DNA of 16,616 bases from Candidatus Woesearchaeota archaeon. GTDB lineage: Archaea > Nanobdellota > Nanobdellia > SCGC-AAA011-G17 > UBA489. Of the stretch, positions 1 through 7,357 are shown one piece after another. How positions within the stretch are numbered: position 1 is the stretch's first letter; each line of letters begins with the position of its first letter. The stretch lies in assembly GCA_018658955.1 (NCBI GenBank), contig JABIPM010000041.1, positions 1 to 16,616 on the forward strand, in the 5' to 3' direction. The notes under the pieces are model-generated. The model did not search any database. It saw only the letters and a list, made by a program, of their open reading frames with translations, and had not been told where the DNA came from. The position numbers and the translations under genes were made by a program.

Positions 1-1
1 A

Positions 2-286
2 AGTCCTTGTTCTTTTGGATGTGTTTACATAGATGGAGAAGGGGAAGATATTTGTATTAAAATTGGTGAAGCGATAGATAATTTATTTTGTAAGGCTGCA
101 AATAATTTAATTCAACAAAAAACTAATGGCGCAAGCTGTAATGTTAGTTTAGAATGTATCTCTGAATCTTGTGATCAACAAAAGTGCGGTAAAACTTATG
201 GTCCTATTTCTACAGCAATTAACATAATTCTGATTCTTTTAATCCTATTCTCTTTTTTCAAAATAAGCTCTAAACTGAAGCAATAA
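2..286 (+). CDS. C-terminal part of a Cys-rich membrane-anchored protein (5' truncated by window)
   Basis: An open frame enters from the window edge and gives 94 residues ending in a TAA stop at 284-286. The visible part has eight cysteines (residues 3, 7, 18, 30, 46, 52, 57, 62 of the fragment), followed by a hydrophobic stretch of about 18 residues (69-86) and a short basic tail (KISSKLKQ). The layout suggests an outside, disulfide-bonded domain anchored by a C-terminal membrane helix with its tail in the cytoplasm; that topology is inferred. I do not recognise the family. It ends 42 nt before the aIF1A start, which has its own TATA box, so the two are probably separate transcription units. 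Confidence 0.6.
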   Translation, partial: SPCSFGCVYIDGEGEDICIKIGEAIDNLFCKAANNLIQQKTNGASCNVSLECISESCDQQKCGKTYGPISTAINIILILLILFSFFKISSKLKQ

Positions 287-299
287 GTATCACAGAAGA

Positions 300-308
300 T
301 TTATAAAA
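300..308 (+). promoter_or_regulatory. TATA box for aIF1A (leaderless promoter)
   Basis: TTTATAAAA is centred about 25 nt before the ATG at 329. This is the spacing expected when transcription starts at or next to the start codon, so the mRNA is probably leaderless. No Shine-Dalgarno sequence is visible before the ATG. Confidence 0.6.
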
Positions 309-328
309 GGCCATAGGATGATATCTCC

Positions 329-694
329 ATGCCACCACCAAAAAGGAAACCTTTCAAGAAAAGTTTCAAAAAGAAAAAGAATGCACCACCTACAGAAGAG
401 GTTTTTAGAGTAAAAACTCCAAGAGGAAGGGAAGTATTTGGAATAATTGAACAGAGAATGGGCGGTTCAAAGTTAAGGGTTAGATGTTTAGACGGCAAAA
501 ATCGTCTTTGTAGGATCCCTGGAAGAATGAAAAGGAGATTATGGGTGAGAGAAGGAGACACAGTGGTTGTTGAGCCTTGGGAATTAGGCGGAGACGTAAA
601 AGGGGATATCGTTTACAAATATAGGCCAAATCAAGTATCTTGGTTAAGGAAAAGAAACTTAATTACTGAGATTGAAGAGTCTGATGAGTTTTAG
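329..694 (+). CDS. eif1a: Translation initiation factor aIF1A
   Basis: This is a 121-aa archaeal homologue of eukaryotic eIF1A, which binds the A site of the small ribosomal subunit with aIF1 and helps initiator tRNA and start-codon selection. A basic Lys/Pro-rich tail (residues 1-21) precedes an S1-like OB fold (about 25-100). Family hallmarks are PRGREVFGIIEQRMGG (31-46), LRVRCLDGKNRLCRIPGRMKRR (49-70, key residues RCLDG and RIPGRM) and VREGDTVVVEPWE (73-85). Length is normal, although the basic N-terminal tail is slightly long. The start is set by the TATA box 25 nt upstream. The KH-protein gene follows after 9 nt, so they are probably cotranscribed. In many archaea a RIO1 kinase gene sits between these two; it is absent here. 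Confidence 0.95.
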   Translation: MPPPKRKPFKKSFKKKKNAPPTEEVFRVKTPRGREVFGIIEQRMGGSKLRVRCLDGKNRLCRIPGRMKRRLWVREGDTVVVEPWELGGDVKGDIVYKYRPNQVSWLRKRNLITEIEESDEF

Positions 695-703
695 AAGTTT
701 AAA

Positions 704-1219
704 ATGTACTCCCAAGAAATTAAAATCCCTCAAAAAAGAATAGCTGTCCTAATTGGTAAAAAAGGGGAAACCAAAAAATTATTAGAAAGAAAAACTAAAA
801 CTACAATTCATGTAACCAAAGAGGGCGAAGTAACAATTACCAGCGAAGATAATATTAATTCTTTCAATGCACAACCAATCGTTACTGCAATTGCAAGAGG
901 TTTTAATCCAGATATCGCGTTAATGTTATTGGACGAATCATTTGGATTCGAATTAATTTCTATTAAACAATTTTCAAGAAACGACAAAGATTTACTAAGA
1001 ATTAGATCAAGAATAATTGGAACAGATGGAACGGCAAGAAAAATGTTAGAAACATTAACAGAAACATTTATTTCAGTATACGGAAAGACTGTTGCAATAA
1101 TTGGCAAAACAGAAAATATTGATTTATCAAAAAGGGCAATTGAAAAACTTCTAGGTGGTGCACCTCACGGAAATGTGTATCAGTTTATTGAAATGCAAAA
1201 AAAGTCAGATTTAATTTAA
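704..1219 (+). CDS. KH-domain rRNA-processing protein, Dim2/Pno1-like
   Basis: This 171-aa protein has two KH RNA-binding domains, as in archaeal Dim2/Pno1, which binds the 3' end of pre-16S rRNA and takes part in small-subunit maturation. KH1 carries the GxxG loop as GKKG (18-21) in VLIGKKGETKKLLE. KH2 has RIIGTDGTARKMLE with GTDG at 106-109. Two family signatures are also visible: IARGFNPDIALMLL (63-76) between the domains and AIEKLLGGAPHGNVY (145-159) at the end. It lies 9 nt after aIF1A and 43 nt before topo VI B. There is no clear Shine-Dalgarno sequence; translation may be coupled to aIF1A. In related archaea the partner kinase RIO1 is often encoded next to it; here it must be elsewhere or missing. 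Confidence 0.9.
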   Translation: MYSQEIKIPQKRIAVLIGKKGETKKLLERKTKTTIHVTKEGEVTITSEDNINSFNAQPIVTAIARGFNPDIALMLLDESFGFELISIKQFSRNDKDLLRIRSRIIGTDGTARKMLETLTETFISVYGKTVAIIGKTENIDLSKRAIEKLLGGAPHGNVYQFIEMQKKSDLI

Positions 1220-1231
1220 ATCACAACAATA

Positions 1232-1239
1232 TTTATAAA
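1232..1239 (+). promoter_or_regulatory. TATA box for the topoisomerase VI genes
   Basis: TTTATAAA is centred about 27 nt before the ATG at 1263, which implies a leaderless or nearly leaderless top6BA message. It sits in the 43-nt gap after the KH-protein gene, so the topo VI pair can be transcribed independently of the upstream unit. Confidence 0.6.
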
Positions 1240-1262
1240 CTAATCTTAAAAACTATCTTCGA

Positions 1263-2849
1263 ATGGTTACTAAGAGTTCTAAAAACGAAACACATGCTGA
1301 CAGATTAGCTAAAGAACAAAAAACAATTTCAGTATCTCAATTCTTTGAACGTAATAGACATTTACTTGGTTTTGACAATCCCTTGAAGGCACTTTCTACA
1401 ACAATCAAAGAGTTAGTAGATAATGCCTTGGATGCATGTCAAGAGATAACTATTCTTCCAGAAATTCTAGTTCAAATTCAAGAAAAAGATAAGAAAAATG
1501 GAAGGTATGTAATTATAGTAGAAGATAATGGTCCGGGAATTGTTAAAGAACAAATTCCAAAAGTATTTGCAAAATTATTGTATGGTTCTAAATTCTCAAA
1601 AATGCAGCAATCCAGAGGGCAACAAGGAATTGGAGTTTCAGCGTCTGTACTCTATGGTCAATTAACAACTGGAAAATCTTCAAAGATTACATCTAAAATA
1701 GGAAAAGATAAACCTGCACATTTTTATGAATTACATATTGATATTAACCACAATGAACCAGAAATTGTTCAAGACAAAATAATTGAATGGTCAATCAAAG
1801 ATCACGGGACTAGGGTAGAAATAGAACTTGAAGGAAAATATCAAAGAGGAAGGTTAAGCGTTGAAGAATATGTTAGACAAACTGCAATTTCAAATCCTCA
1901 TGCACAAATTACATTTATAGCTCCAGACAATGAGGTAACAAAATACAAAAGAGTAACAGAACAACTTCCCAAAGAGCCTAAAGAAATTAAGCCGCATCCT
2001 TATGGTGTGGAATTAGGAGTTTTAATTAGGATGTTTAAGGCGACCCAAGCAAAAACCCTTCAACATTTTTTCACAACAGAATTTTCGAGAGTATCTCCTC
2101 AAGTAGTAAAAGAAATTTGTAAAAAATCAGGAGTGTCTCCAACAACAAAAACACAATCAATTAATCATCAAGAAGCAAGCAACATCTTTGATGCAATTAA
2201 AACTACAAAGATAATGGCGCCTCCAACAAATTGCCTTTCACCAATTACAGAAGAGATTTTACTAAAGGGCTTAAAAAAAGAAGTAACTGCAGAATTTTAT
2301 ACTTCTACAACAAGACCTCCGACAGTTTATAGGGGGATGCCTTTCCAAATAGAATGTGGATTTGCATATGGGGGGGATCTAAGGGCAGATGAATTAGCAA
2401 AATTGATGAGATTTGCAAACAGAGTACCATTACAATATATGCAATCTGCATGCGCAATCTCAAAAGCTACATTACAAACAGCATGGAAGAATTATGGCCT
2501 TTCACAATCGAAGGGAGCATTACCTTCGGCACCAATTGTAATAGCTGTGCACATAGCATCTGTATGGGTCCCATTCACTTCAGAATCAAAAGAAGCAATT
2601 GCACATTATCCTGAGATAGTTAAAGAAATCAAACTTGCGATTCAAGAATGTGGTAGAAAATTAGGAGTATATCTGAGAAGAAAGAAAAGAGATGCAGAAA
2701 CAGAAAGAAAGAAATCTTACATTATCAAATATATCCCTCACGTCGGTGAAGCATTACAAGAAATTTTAGAAATTACAGATACACAAAAAGAGAAAGTTCA
2801 AAAATTATTGAAAGCTAAATTTGAAGCTCCTCCGGAGGAACAGAAATGA
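1263..2849 (+). CDS. top6B: DNA topoisomerase VI subunit B
   Basis: This 528-aa protein is the ATP-binding subunit of the A2B2 type IIB topoisomerase, which relaxes and decatenates DNA by passing one duplex through a break made by subunit A. GHKL (Bergerat) ATPase motifs are all present: ELVDNALDA (50-58, catalytic E50 and Mg-binding N54), EDNGPGI (87-93) and RGQQGIG (118-124). An H2TH-like middle segment spans roughly 240-310. The transducer domain holds the switch lysine in QSKGALP (K417), followed by the family sequence PIVIAVHIASVWVPFTSESK. Length is typical. The TATA box at 1232-1239 supports this start. The stop overlaps the topo VI A start (ATGA), indicating translational coupling and balanced subunit levels. 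Confidence 0.97.
   Translation: MVTKSSKNETHADRLAKEQKTISVSQFFERNRHLLGFDNPLKALSTTIKELVDNALDACQEITILPEILVQIQEKDKKNGRYVIIVEDNGPGIVKEQIPKVFAKLLYGSKFSKMQQSRGQQGIGVSASVLYGQLTTGKSSKITSKIGKDKPAHFYELHIDINHNEPEIVQDKIIEWSIKDHGTRVEIELEGKYQRGRLSVEEYVRQTAISNPHAQITFIAPDNEVTKYKRVTEQLPKEPKEIKPHPYGVELGVLIRMFKATQAKTLQHFFTTEFSRVSPQVVKEICKKSGVSPTTKTQSINHQEASNIFDAIKTTKIMAPPTNCLSPITEEILLKGLKKEVTAEFYTSTTRPPTVYRGMPFQIECGFAYGGDLRADELAKLMRFANRVPLQYMQSACAISKATLQTAWKNYGLSQSKGALPSAPIVIAVHIASVWVPFTSESKEAIAHYPEIVKEIKLAIQECGRKLGVYLRRKKRDAETERKKSYIIKYIPHVGEALQEILEITDTQKEKVQKLLKAKFEAPPEEQK
2834..2838 (+). promoter_or_regulatory. Shine-Dalgarno sequence for topo VI subunit A
   Basis: GGAGG lies 7 nt before the ATG at 2846, inside the end of the topo VI B gene. 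This is one of only a few strong ribosome binding sites in the window. It fits an internal operon gene that cannot use leaderless initiation. Confidence 0.7.
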
Positions 2850-3967
2850 CTACTAATGCAACGAAAAAGAAAATAGACAAAATAGGTAAAGAAACAATAA
2901 ATTTAATTGATGGGTCTGCTAAAGAAACTTTTGATAAAATAATTAAAAATGAAACACCCGAAATGAATTTTCCTATCAGGTCTTTAAGCAATGTAAAATA
3001 TGATCCTAAAAAAGGATTCTTTGAACTTTTAGGAAAATTAAAAACAAGATCACTTAACGTTAATACCATCAAGGCATTCGCTCAAACATTAAGAATGATG
3101 AAACTTTCTAAGGATTTAATTTCTGCAGACGATATTGCAACAAAAAGAGAAGCATATTATGTTTCAAAGAACTGGGGAGATGCTAGATTCAAGGAACAAC
3201 CAGAGTCAGATACAGTTATGGACGATATCGAAGCTATGTTCGGAGTAAACAGAGAAAAATTAGGTTTCATTCCAGAAGAAAAAGGTGGAGCTGTAGCAGG
3301 TAAATTAGTAGTTATAGATAAAGATAAAGATTCAGGAGAAGAAATTAGAATTGACTGTACAAGATTCGGTTCAGGTGCATATTCGGTTCCAACTTCGGTA
3401 GAACATTTAAAATTTGAAACAAAAGCAAAATTTATTTTAGCAATTGAAACATCAGGTATGTTTGAGAGATTAAACAAACACGGTTATTGGAAAAAATCAA
3501 ATTGTATTTTAATCTCTATGGGCGGAGTTCCAACAAGAGCATGTAGAAGATTCATTAGAAGATTATCTGACGAAAAAAACATTCCAGTTTATGCATTCTG
3601 CGATGGAGATATGTATGCATTTTTCAATATTTATAGAACCTTAAAGGTGGGATCAGGAAACGCAGCACATCTAAATGAATTTTTCTGTGTACCTAAAGCA
3701 AGATTCATAGGAATCACTCCCCAGGATATTATAGACTATAAACTTCCTACTCATCCATTAAAAGATATTGATGTTAAAAGAGCAAAGGATGCACTGAAAA
3801 ATGATCCCTTTGTAAAACAACATAAGTCGTGGCAAAAAGCAATACAGCAACAAGTTAAATCAGGTCAACGTGCAGAACAGCAAGCACTTGCAAAGTGGGG
3901 ATTAAATTATGTTATGGATAAGTATCTGCCAGATAAGCTAAAATCAGACAAAACGTGGTTACCTTGA
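2846..3967 (+). CDS. top6A: DNA topoisomerase VI subunit A (Spo11-like)
   Basis: This 373-aa protein is the DNA-cleaving subunit, homologous to meiotic Spo11. The winged-helix (CAP-like) domain carries the catalytic tyrosine in TKREAYYVSKNWGDARF (99-115); by family alignment the second Tyr (Y105) is expected to attack DNA. The Toprim metal-binding domain has the glutamate in AIETSGMF (E201) and the acidic motif CDGDMYAFF (D253, D255). The usual sequence after DxD is P-Y/W-G; here it is M-Y-A, a departure next to the active site that leaves the acidic residues intact. The C-terminal signature ARFIGITPQDI (285-295) is present. The start overlaps the topo VI B stop and has a good ribosome binding site. 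It is expected to be functional with subunit B. Confidence 0.96.
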   Translation: MTTNATKKKIDKIGKETINLIDGSAKETFDKIIKNETPEMNFPIRSLSNVKYDPKKGFFELLGKLKTRSLNVNTIKAFAQTLRMMKLSKDLISADDIATKREAYYVSKNWGDARFKEQPESDTVMDDIEAMFGVNREKLGFIPEEKGGAVAGKLVVIDKDKDSGEEIRIDCTRFGSGAYSVPTSVEHLKFETKAKFILAIETSGMFERLNKHGYWKKSNCILISMGGVPTRACRRFIRRLSDEKNIPVYAFCDGDMYAFFNIYRTLKVGSGNAAHLNEFFCVPKARFIGITPQDIIDYKLPTHPLKDIDVKRAKDALKNDPFVKQHKSWQKAIQQQVKSGQRAEQQALAKWGLNYVMDKYLPDKLKSDKTWLP

Positions 3968-3978
3968 TTAGGTAAAAA

Positions 3979-3986
3979 GTTAAAAA
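3979..3986 (+). promoter_or_regulatory. Possible TATA box for the HAD hydrolase
   Basis: GTTAAAAA is centred about 28 nt before the ATG at 4010, in the 42-nt gap after topo VI A. It is a weaker match than the other boxes. A run-on transcript from topo VI is an alternative. Confidence 0.35.
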
Positions 3987-4009
3987 CTCTAGTCTCCGAG
4001 TTCTATATA

Positions 4010-4708
4010 ATGGCAGAAAATAAAATTAAGGCAGTGTTATTTGATTTAGATATGACTCTATTAGATTTATTCACTCCTAAAGATGAAGCCATCAAAGCAG
4101 CATTAACCGCAATGTTTGATGCAGGGCTAGATTTGGATAAAGAAGAGGCTTTTAGCAAATTAAAACAAGAATATAATAAAGATTTTGAAGGGCCATTAGT
4201 AATTTCTAATTTTCTAAATGGCGTTAAACAATATCATCCTAAAATCTTAGCAGCAGCAATCAATTCCTATAGGACTACAAAGGCAGGATTACTGAAACCT
4301 TACCCTGAAGTTATAGATACATTAACAAAATTGAAAGCCACAGGGTTAAAATTAGCAATTGTAACCGATGCACCAATTTTAAAGGCATATAGGAGATTAG
4401 ATTCTGTAGGAGTAACAGAATTTTTTGATGCAGTAGTTACAGTAACAGACACTGGAAAGAAAAAACCTTCTCCTGAACCATTCACAGAAGCACTAAAAAG
4501 ACTAAATCTTACCAAGGAAGAAGCAATTCACGTAGGTGATTGGCCAGAAAGAGATATTAAAGGTGCAAATGAATTTGGAATGATCTCCGTACATGCAAAA
4601 TATGGAGATATTTTCTCAGATAGCTCATACAAGGGCAAGGCAGATTTTGAAATAGATTCATTTAATCAACTTCTTGGAGTTATCCACACAATCAATCAAA
4701 AGACTTAA
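4010..4708 (+). CDS. HAD-superfamily phosphatase (phosphoglycolate-phosphatase-like)
   Basis: This is a 232-aa haloacid-dehalogenase-family hydrolase. All four motifs can be read: motif I FDLDMTLLD (11-19; nucleophile D12, general acid D14), motif II VTD (T119), motif III lysine in GKKKPSPEPF (149-158), and motif IV HVGDWPERDIKGA (174-186; D177 and D182 for Mg2+). A helical cap is inserted after motif I (about 20-95), as in subfamily I enzymes such as phosphoglycolate phosphatase and phosphonatase. It probably dephosphorylates a small metabolite in the cytoplasm; sequence alone does not give the substrate. It sits between topo VI and the thermosome, with no clear functional link to either. 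Confidence 0.85.
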   Translation: MAENKIKAVLFDLDMTLLDLFTPKDEAIKAALTAMFDAGLDLDKEEAFSKLKQEYNKDFEGPLVISNFLNGVKQYHPKILAAAINSYRTTKAGLLKPYPEVIDTLTKLKATGLKLAIVTDAPILKAYRRLDSVGVTEFFDAVVTVTDTGKKKPSPEPFTEALKRLNLTKEEAIHVGDWPERDIKGANEFGMISVHAKYGDIFSDSSYKGKADFEIDSFNQLLGVIHTINQKT

Positions 4709-4755
4709 AAGTGAGCCTAAATAAGCCCTAGTATTCAAATTAACGAATAAAAGAG

Positions 4756-4765
4756 GTTCTAGAAC
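4756..4765 (+). promoter_or_regulatory. Perfect 10-bp palindrome before the thermosome start (candidate operator)
   Basis: GTTCTAGAAC is a perfect inverted repeat ending 5 nt before the thermosome ATG at 4771. An A-rich TATA-like stretch, ACGAATAAAAG, lies just upstream at about 4743-4753. In archaea, repressor sites overlapping the transcription start are a known way to control heat-shock chaperonin genes (for example Phr in Thermococcales), but this palindrome does not match a motif I can name. A role as operator is inference. Confidence 0.35.
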
Positions 4766-4770
4766 AAAAA

Positions 4771-6390
4771 ATGACTCAAAATAATCCAAACCAACCAATA
4801 TACATACTTCCAGAAGGACATTCAAGAACCGTAGGAAGAGACGCACAAAGAAATAATATTCTAGCAGCTAAAATTGTAGCAGAAACAGTACGTACAACTT
4901 TAGGTCCAAAAGGAATGGATAAAATGCTTGTAGATTCTATGGGCGATGTAATAGTAACTAATGACGGTGTAACCATTCTAAAAGAAATGCAAATCGAGCA
5001 TCCTGCAGCAAAAATGATTGTAGAAGTTGCAAAAACTCAGGAAGAAGAAGTTGGAGATGGAACAACTACAGCAGTAGTACTTGCAGGAGAATTTTTAAAA
5101 AATGCAGAAGCATTAATTGATAAGAATATTCACCCTACAGTTATCTCAAAGGGATACAGATTAGCAGCAGAAAAATCTCAAAAAATTTTAAATGCTATGG
5201 CTGAACCAATAACTTCTCAAGATAAAGAATTACTTATCAAAATCGCAAATACTGCAATGACTGGAAAAGGTGCAGAATCTTCTAAAGAATTACTTTCCAA
5301 AATAGTAGTTGATGCAGTAACTCAAGTAGAAGAAAATAAAAAAATTAATTCTAAAGATATCAAAGTAGAAAAGAAAGTGGGTTCTGGAATTGAAGATTCA
5401 GAATTAATCAAAGGAATTGTAATTGATAAGGAAAGAGTTCATTCTTCGATGCCCAAGAGTTTAGAAAAAGTAAACATTTTACTTCTAGACACAGCTATCG
5501 AAGTAAAAAGCACAGAAACTGATGCTAAAATTCAAATCACTTCTCCTGACCAAATGGACGCATTCCTAAAACAAGAAGAAACAATGATTAAAAAAATGAC
5601 AGAAAAGATAAAAGAATCTGGGGCAAACGCAGTCTTCTGTCAAAAAGGAATTGATGACCTTGCACAATATTACTTAGCTAAAGAAGGAATTTATGCGGCA
5701 AGAAGAGTTAAGAAATCCGACATGGAAAACTTAGCAAGAGCAACAGGTGCATCAATTGTAAATAATATTGAAACAATCACTCCAGAAGTAATAGGATATT
5801 CTGGAATCGTTGAAGAACTAAAAGTTGGCGATGAACAAATGACTTACATTAAAGAATGTAAGAATCCTAAAGCCGTAACAATTCTTGTTAGGGGCGGAAC
5901 TGAACATGTAGTTGCAGAAGTTGAGCGTGCAGTAGTAGATGCTATTGGAGACGTAATCTCTGCAATTGAAGATGGGAAAGTTGTTGCAGGTGCAGGAGCG
6001 CCAGAAGTAGAACTTTCTAAACAATTGAAAGATTATGCTAATACTTTATCTGGAAGAGAACAACTGGCAGTTAATGCCTTTGCAGAAGCATTGGAAGTAA
6101 TTCCTAGGACTCTAGCAGAAAATGCTGGATTAGATCCTATTGATGTATTGACTTCATTAAAGTCAAGTCATGATAAAAATGAAAAATTTGCAGGAATAAA
6201 TGTATTCACCGGAAAAGTAATGGATTCATGGGAGGCAGGAGTTTTAGAACCGTTAAGAATCAAAACTCAAGCAGTTAAATCCGCTTCAGAAGTTACAGAA
6301 TTAATACTTAGGATTGATGATGTAATTGCAAGCGGTGAATCCTCACGTCCTTCGATGCCTCCCGGAGGCATGCCCGGAATGGGAATGTAG
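4771..6390 (+). CDS. thsA: Thermosome subunit (group II chaperonin)
   Basis: This 539-aa protein is a subunit of the archaeal ATP-driven protein-folding chamber, related to eukaryotic CCT. ATP-binding signatures are intact: TTLGPKGMDKMLVD (42-55), VTNDGVTILKEM (62-73) and EEVGDGTTTAVVLAG (92-106). Further family sequences are LVRGGTEHVVAEVERAVVDAIG near the lower equatorial domain (key residues RGG and the DA pair) and VAGAGAPEVEL. The protein ends in a flexible Gly/Met tail (GGMPGMGM), typical of thermosomes and CCT. Length is normal. It is a single subunit gene here; whether the ring is homo- or hetero-oligomeric cannot be told. A perfect palindrome lies just before its start codon, a possible control site. 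Confidence 0.96.
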   Translation: MTQNNPNQPIYILPEGHSRTVGRDAQRNNILAAKIVAETVRTTLGPKGMDKMLVDSMGDVIVTNDGVTILKEMQIEHPAAKMIVEVAKTQEEEVGDGTTTAVVLAGEFLKNAEALIDKNIHPTVISKGYRLAAEKSQKILNAMAEPITSQDKELLIKIANTAMTGKGAESSKELLSKIVVDAVTQVEENKKINSKDIKVEKKVGSGIEDSELIKGIVIDKERVHSSMPKSLEKVNILLLDTAIEVKSTETDAKIQITSPDQMDAFLKQEETMIKKMTEKIKESGANAVFCQKGIDDLAQYYLAKEGIYAARRVKKSDMENLARATGASIVNNIETITPEVIGYSGIVEELKVGDEQMTYIKECKNPKAVTILVRGGTEHVVAEVERAVVDAIGDVISAIEDGKVVAGAGAPEVELSKQLKDYANTLSGREQLAVNAFAEALEVIPRTLAENAGLDPIDVLTSLKSSHDKNEKFAGINVFTGKVMDSWEAGVLEPLRIKTQAVKSASEVTELILRIDDVIASGESSRPSMPPGGMPGMGM

Positions 6391-6400
6391 TCCTAAATTT

Positions 6401-6408
6401 TTTATATT
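6401..6408 (+). promoter_or_regulatory. TATA box for the GNAT-like gene
   Basis: TTTATATT is centred about 24 nt before the ATG at 6428, which suggests a leaderless transcript. The T-rich run just upstream (about 6397-6403) could also serve as the thermosome terminator. Confidence 0.45.
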
Positions 6409-6427
6409 CTAACTACTTCATTTTAAT

Positions 6428-6952
6428 ATGTCAAATAAATTAAAAAAAGAAGATATTGGGAGAGTGACCAGATTTCTTAAGAAATATTCTGTAATAAAAA
6501 AAGAAGATAAACTAAAAGATATTTCGGATTATTTAGAAAAAGGGCATTCTTCAGAAATTCTTTCAGAAGAACATTTTATTTTAGAAAAAGATAGAAAATT
6601 AAATGTTTATGCACATACCTTAGTTTTCAAAAATAAATTTGCAAAAATAAGAAACTTAGTAGTATCTGAATATACTACAGAAAGAGATTTGGCAGAATTA
6701 ATGGAAGATTGTATTAATTATGCTAAATCTAAAAATTGCAAAACAGTAGAAATCACTATTCAGAAGCCATTAGAAAAATTCTTTATTAATTTAGGTTTCA
6801 AGAAAATAGGTGAAAAACAGCCTACAAAATTAATCATGAGTTATCAATTCAAAGAAGACAAACAAATTAGTCTACAAGAGAAATTTAAAGATGTGGAATT
6901 AATGGACTTAGTTTCTAAAACAACAGCGGAAAAGCTTAGGTCTCAAATTTAA
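6428..6952 (+). CDS. Divergent GNAT-fold protein
   Basis: This is a 174-aa cytoplasmic protein. The order of predicted elements resembles the GNAT N-acetyltransferase fold: a helical, charged N-terminus (1-45), strands around NVYAHTLVFKNKFAKIRNLVV (58-78), a helix with DLAELMEDCINYAKSKNC, then a strand TVEITI, and the classical C-terminal piece PLEKFFINLGFKKIGE (about 114-129), which in GNATs reads like 'FYeklGFkkig'. The acetyl-CoA pyrophosphate loop (R/QxxGxG/A) should follow the RNLVVSEY strand, but the sequence there is TTERDLAEL without glycines. It may therefore have lost or altered cofactor binding. The assignment rests on pattern only. The gene stands alone with its own TATA box. Confidence 0.5.
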   Translation: MSNKLKKEDIGRVTRFLKKYSVIKKEDKLKDISDYLEKGHSSEILSEEHFILEKDRKLNVYAHTLVFKNKFAKIRNLVVSEYTTERDLAELMEDCINYAKSKNCKTVEITIQKPLEKFFINLGFKKIGEKQPTKLIMSYQFKEDKQISLQEKFKDVELMDLVSKTTAEKLRSQI

Positions 6953-6960
6953 CCCATAAT

Positions 6961-6968
6961 TTTATAAA
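6961..6968 (+). promoter_or_regulatory. TATA box for the 7010-8361 gene pair
   Basis: TTTATAAA lies about 45 nt before the ATG at 7010, and a second TTATAAGT follows at 6971-6978. Either would give a short 5' leader that includes the Shine-Dalgarno sequence at 7001-7005, in contrast to the leaderless genes elsewhere in the window. Confidence 0.5.
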
Positions 6969-7000
6969 GTTTATAAGTAATAATCTAAACTAGGTTAAAA

Positions 7001-7005
7001 GAGGT
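7001..7005 (+). promoter_or_regulatory. Shine-Dalgarno sequence for the small helical protein
   Basis: GAGGT lies 4 nt before the ATG at 7010. It supports this start and a leadered message. Confidence 0.6.
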
Positions 7006-7009
7006 AAAA

Positions 7010-7357
7010 ATGCCAAGAAAAAAAGAGTCACCATCGGAACCATTGATTGATGAGTTAATCAAACATAATCTTTCTCTAGAAAAAGTATCTTTAGAACTTT
7101 TAGAATCTGTTAATAAGATGACTAGAAGGATGGATAGAATGCTTTCCTTGTTCGAGGAAGCAGCAAAAAACATTGAACAATCAGAACATTTAGATGAAAC
7201 TCCTATGGCTCATAAAATTGAAAGCTTAATAGATCAAAATAAAACAATTGCAAGGGGATTGCTCCTAATTGAAAAATATGTAAGGGATAAAACTTCAGTA
7301 GGTTTTAATCCTTCAAATATGGGGCCCAAACCTCTTCCTAAAGCGGAATTGGAATAA
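7010..7357 (+). CDS. Small helical (coiled-coil) protein of unknown function
   Basis: This is a 115-aa protein with no family I recognise. A basic start (MPRKKE) leads into an amphipathic region from about residue 11 to 57 (IDELIKHNLSLEKVSLELLE and NKMTRRMDRMLSLFEEAAKNI). A second helix spans about 68-93 (IESLIDQNKTIARGLLLIEKYV), and a Pro/Gly tail ends the protein. The heptad-like spacing of Leu, Ile and Met suggests a coiled coil. Its stop shares a base with the start of the next gene (TAATG), so the two are translated together and may act together. The partner resembles the N-terminal part of a pilus/secretion ATPase; a role as an adaptor for such a machine is speculation. Confidence 0.75.
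   Translation: MPRKKESPSEPLIDELIKHNLSLEKVSLELLESVNKMTRRMDRMLSLFEEAAKNIEQSEHLDETPMAHKIESLIDQNKTIARGLLLIEKYVRDKTSVGFNPSNMGPKPLPKAELE

Noticed and set aside
5818..6024. A 68-codon minus-strand frame inside the thermosome gene
   Set aside because: It is antisense to a conserved region of the chaperonin and has no supporting signals.
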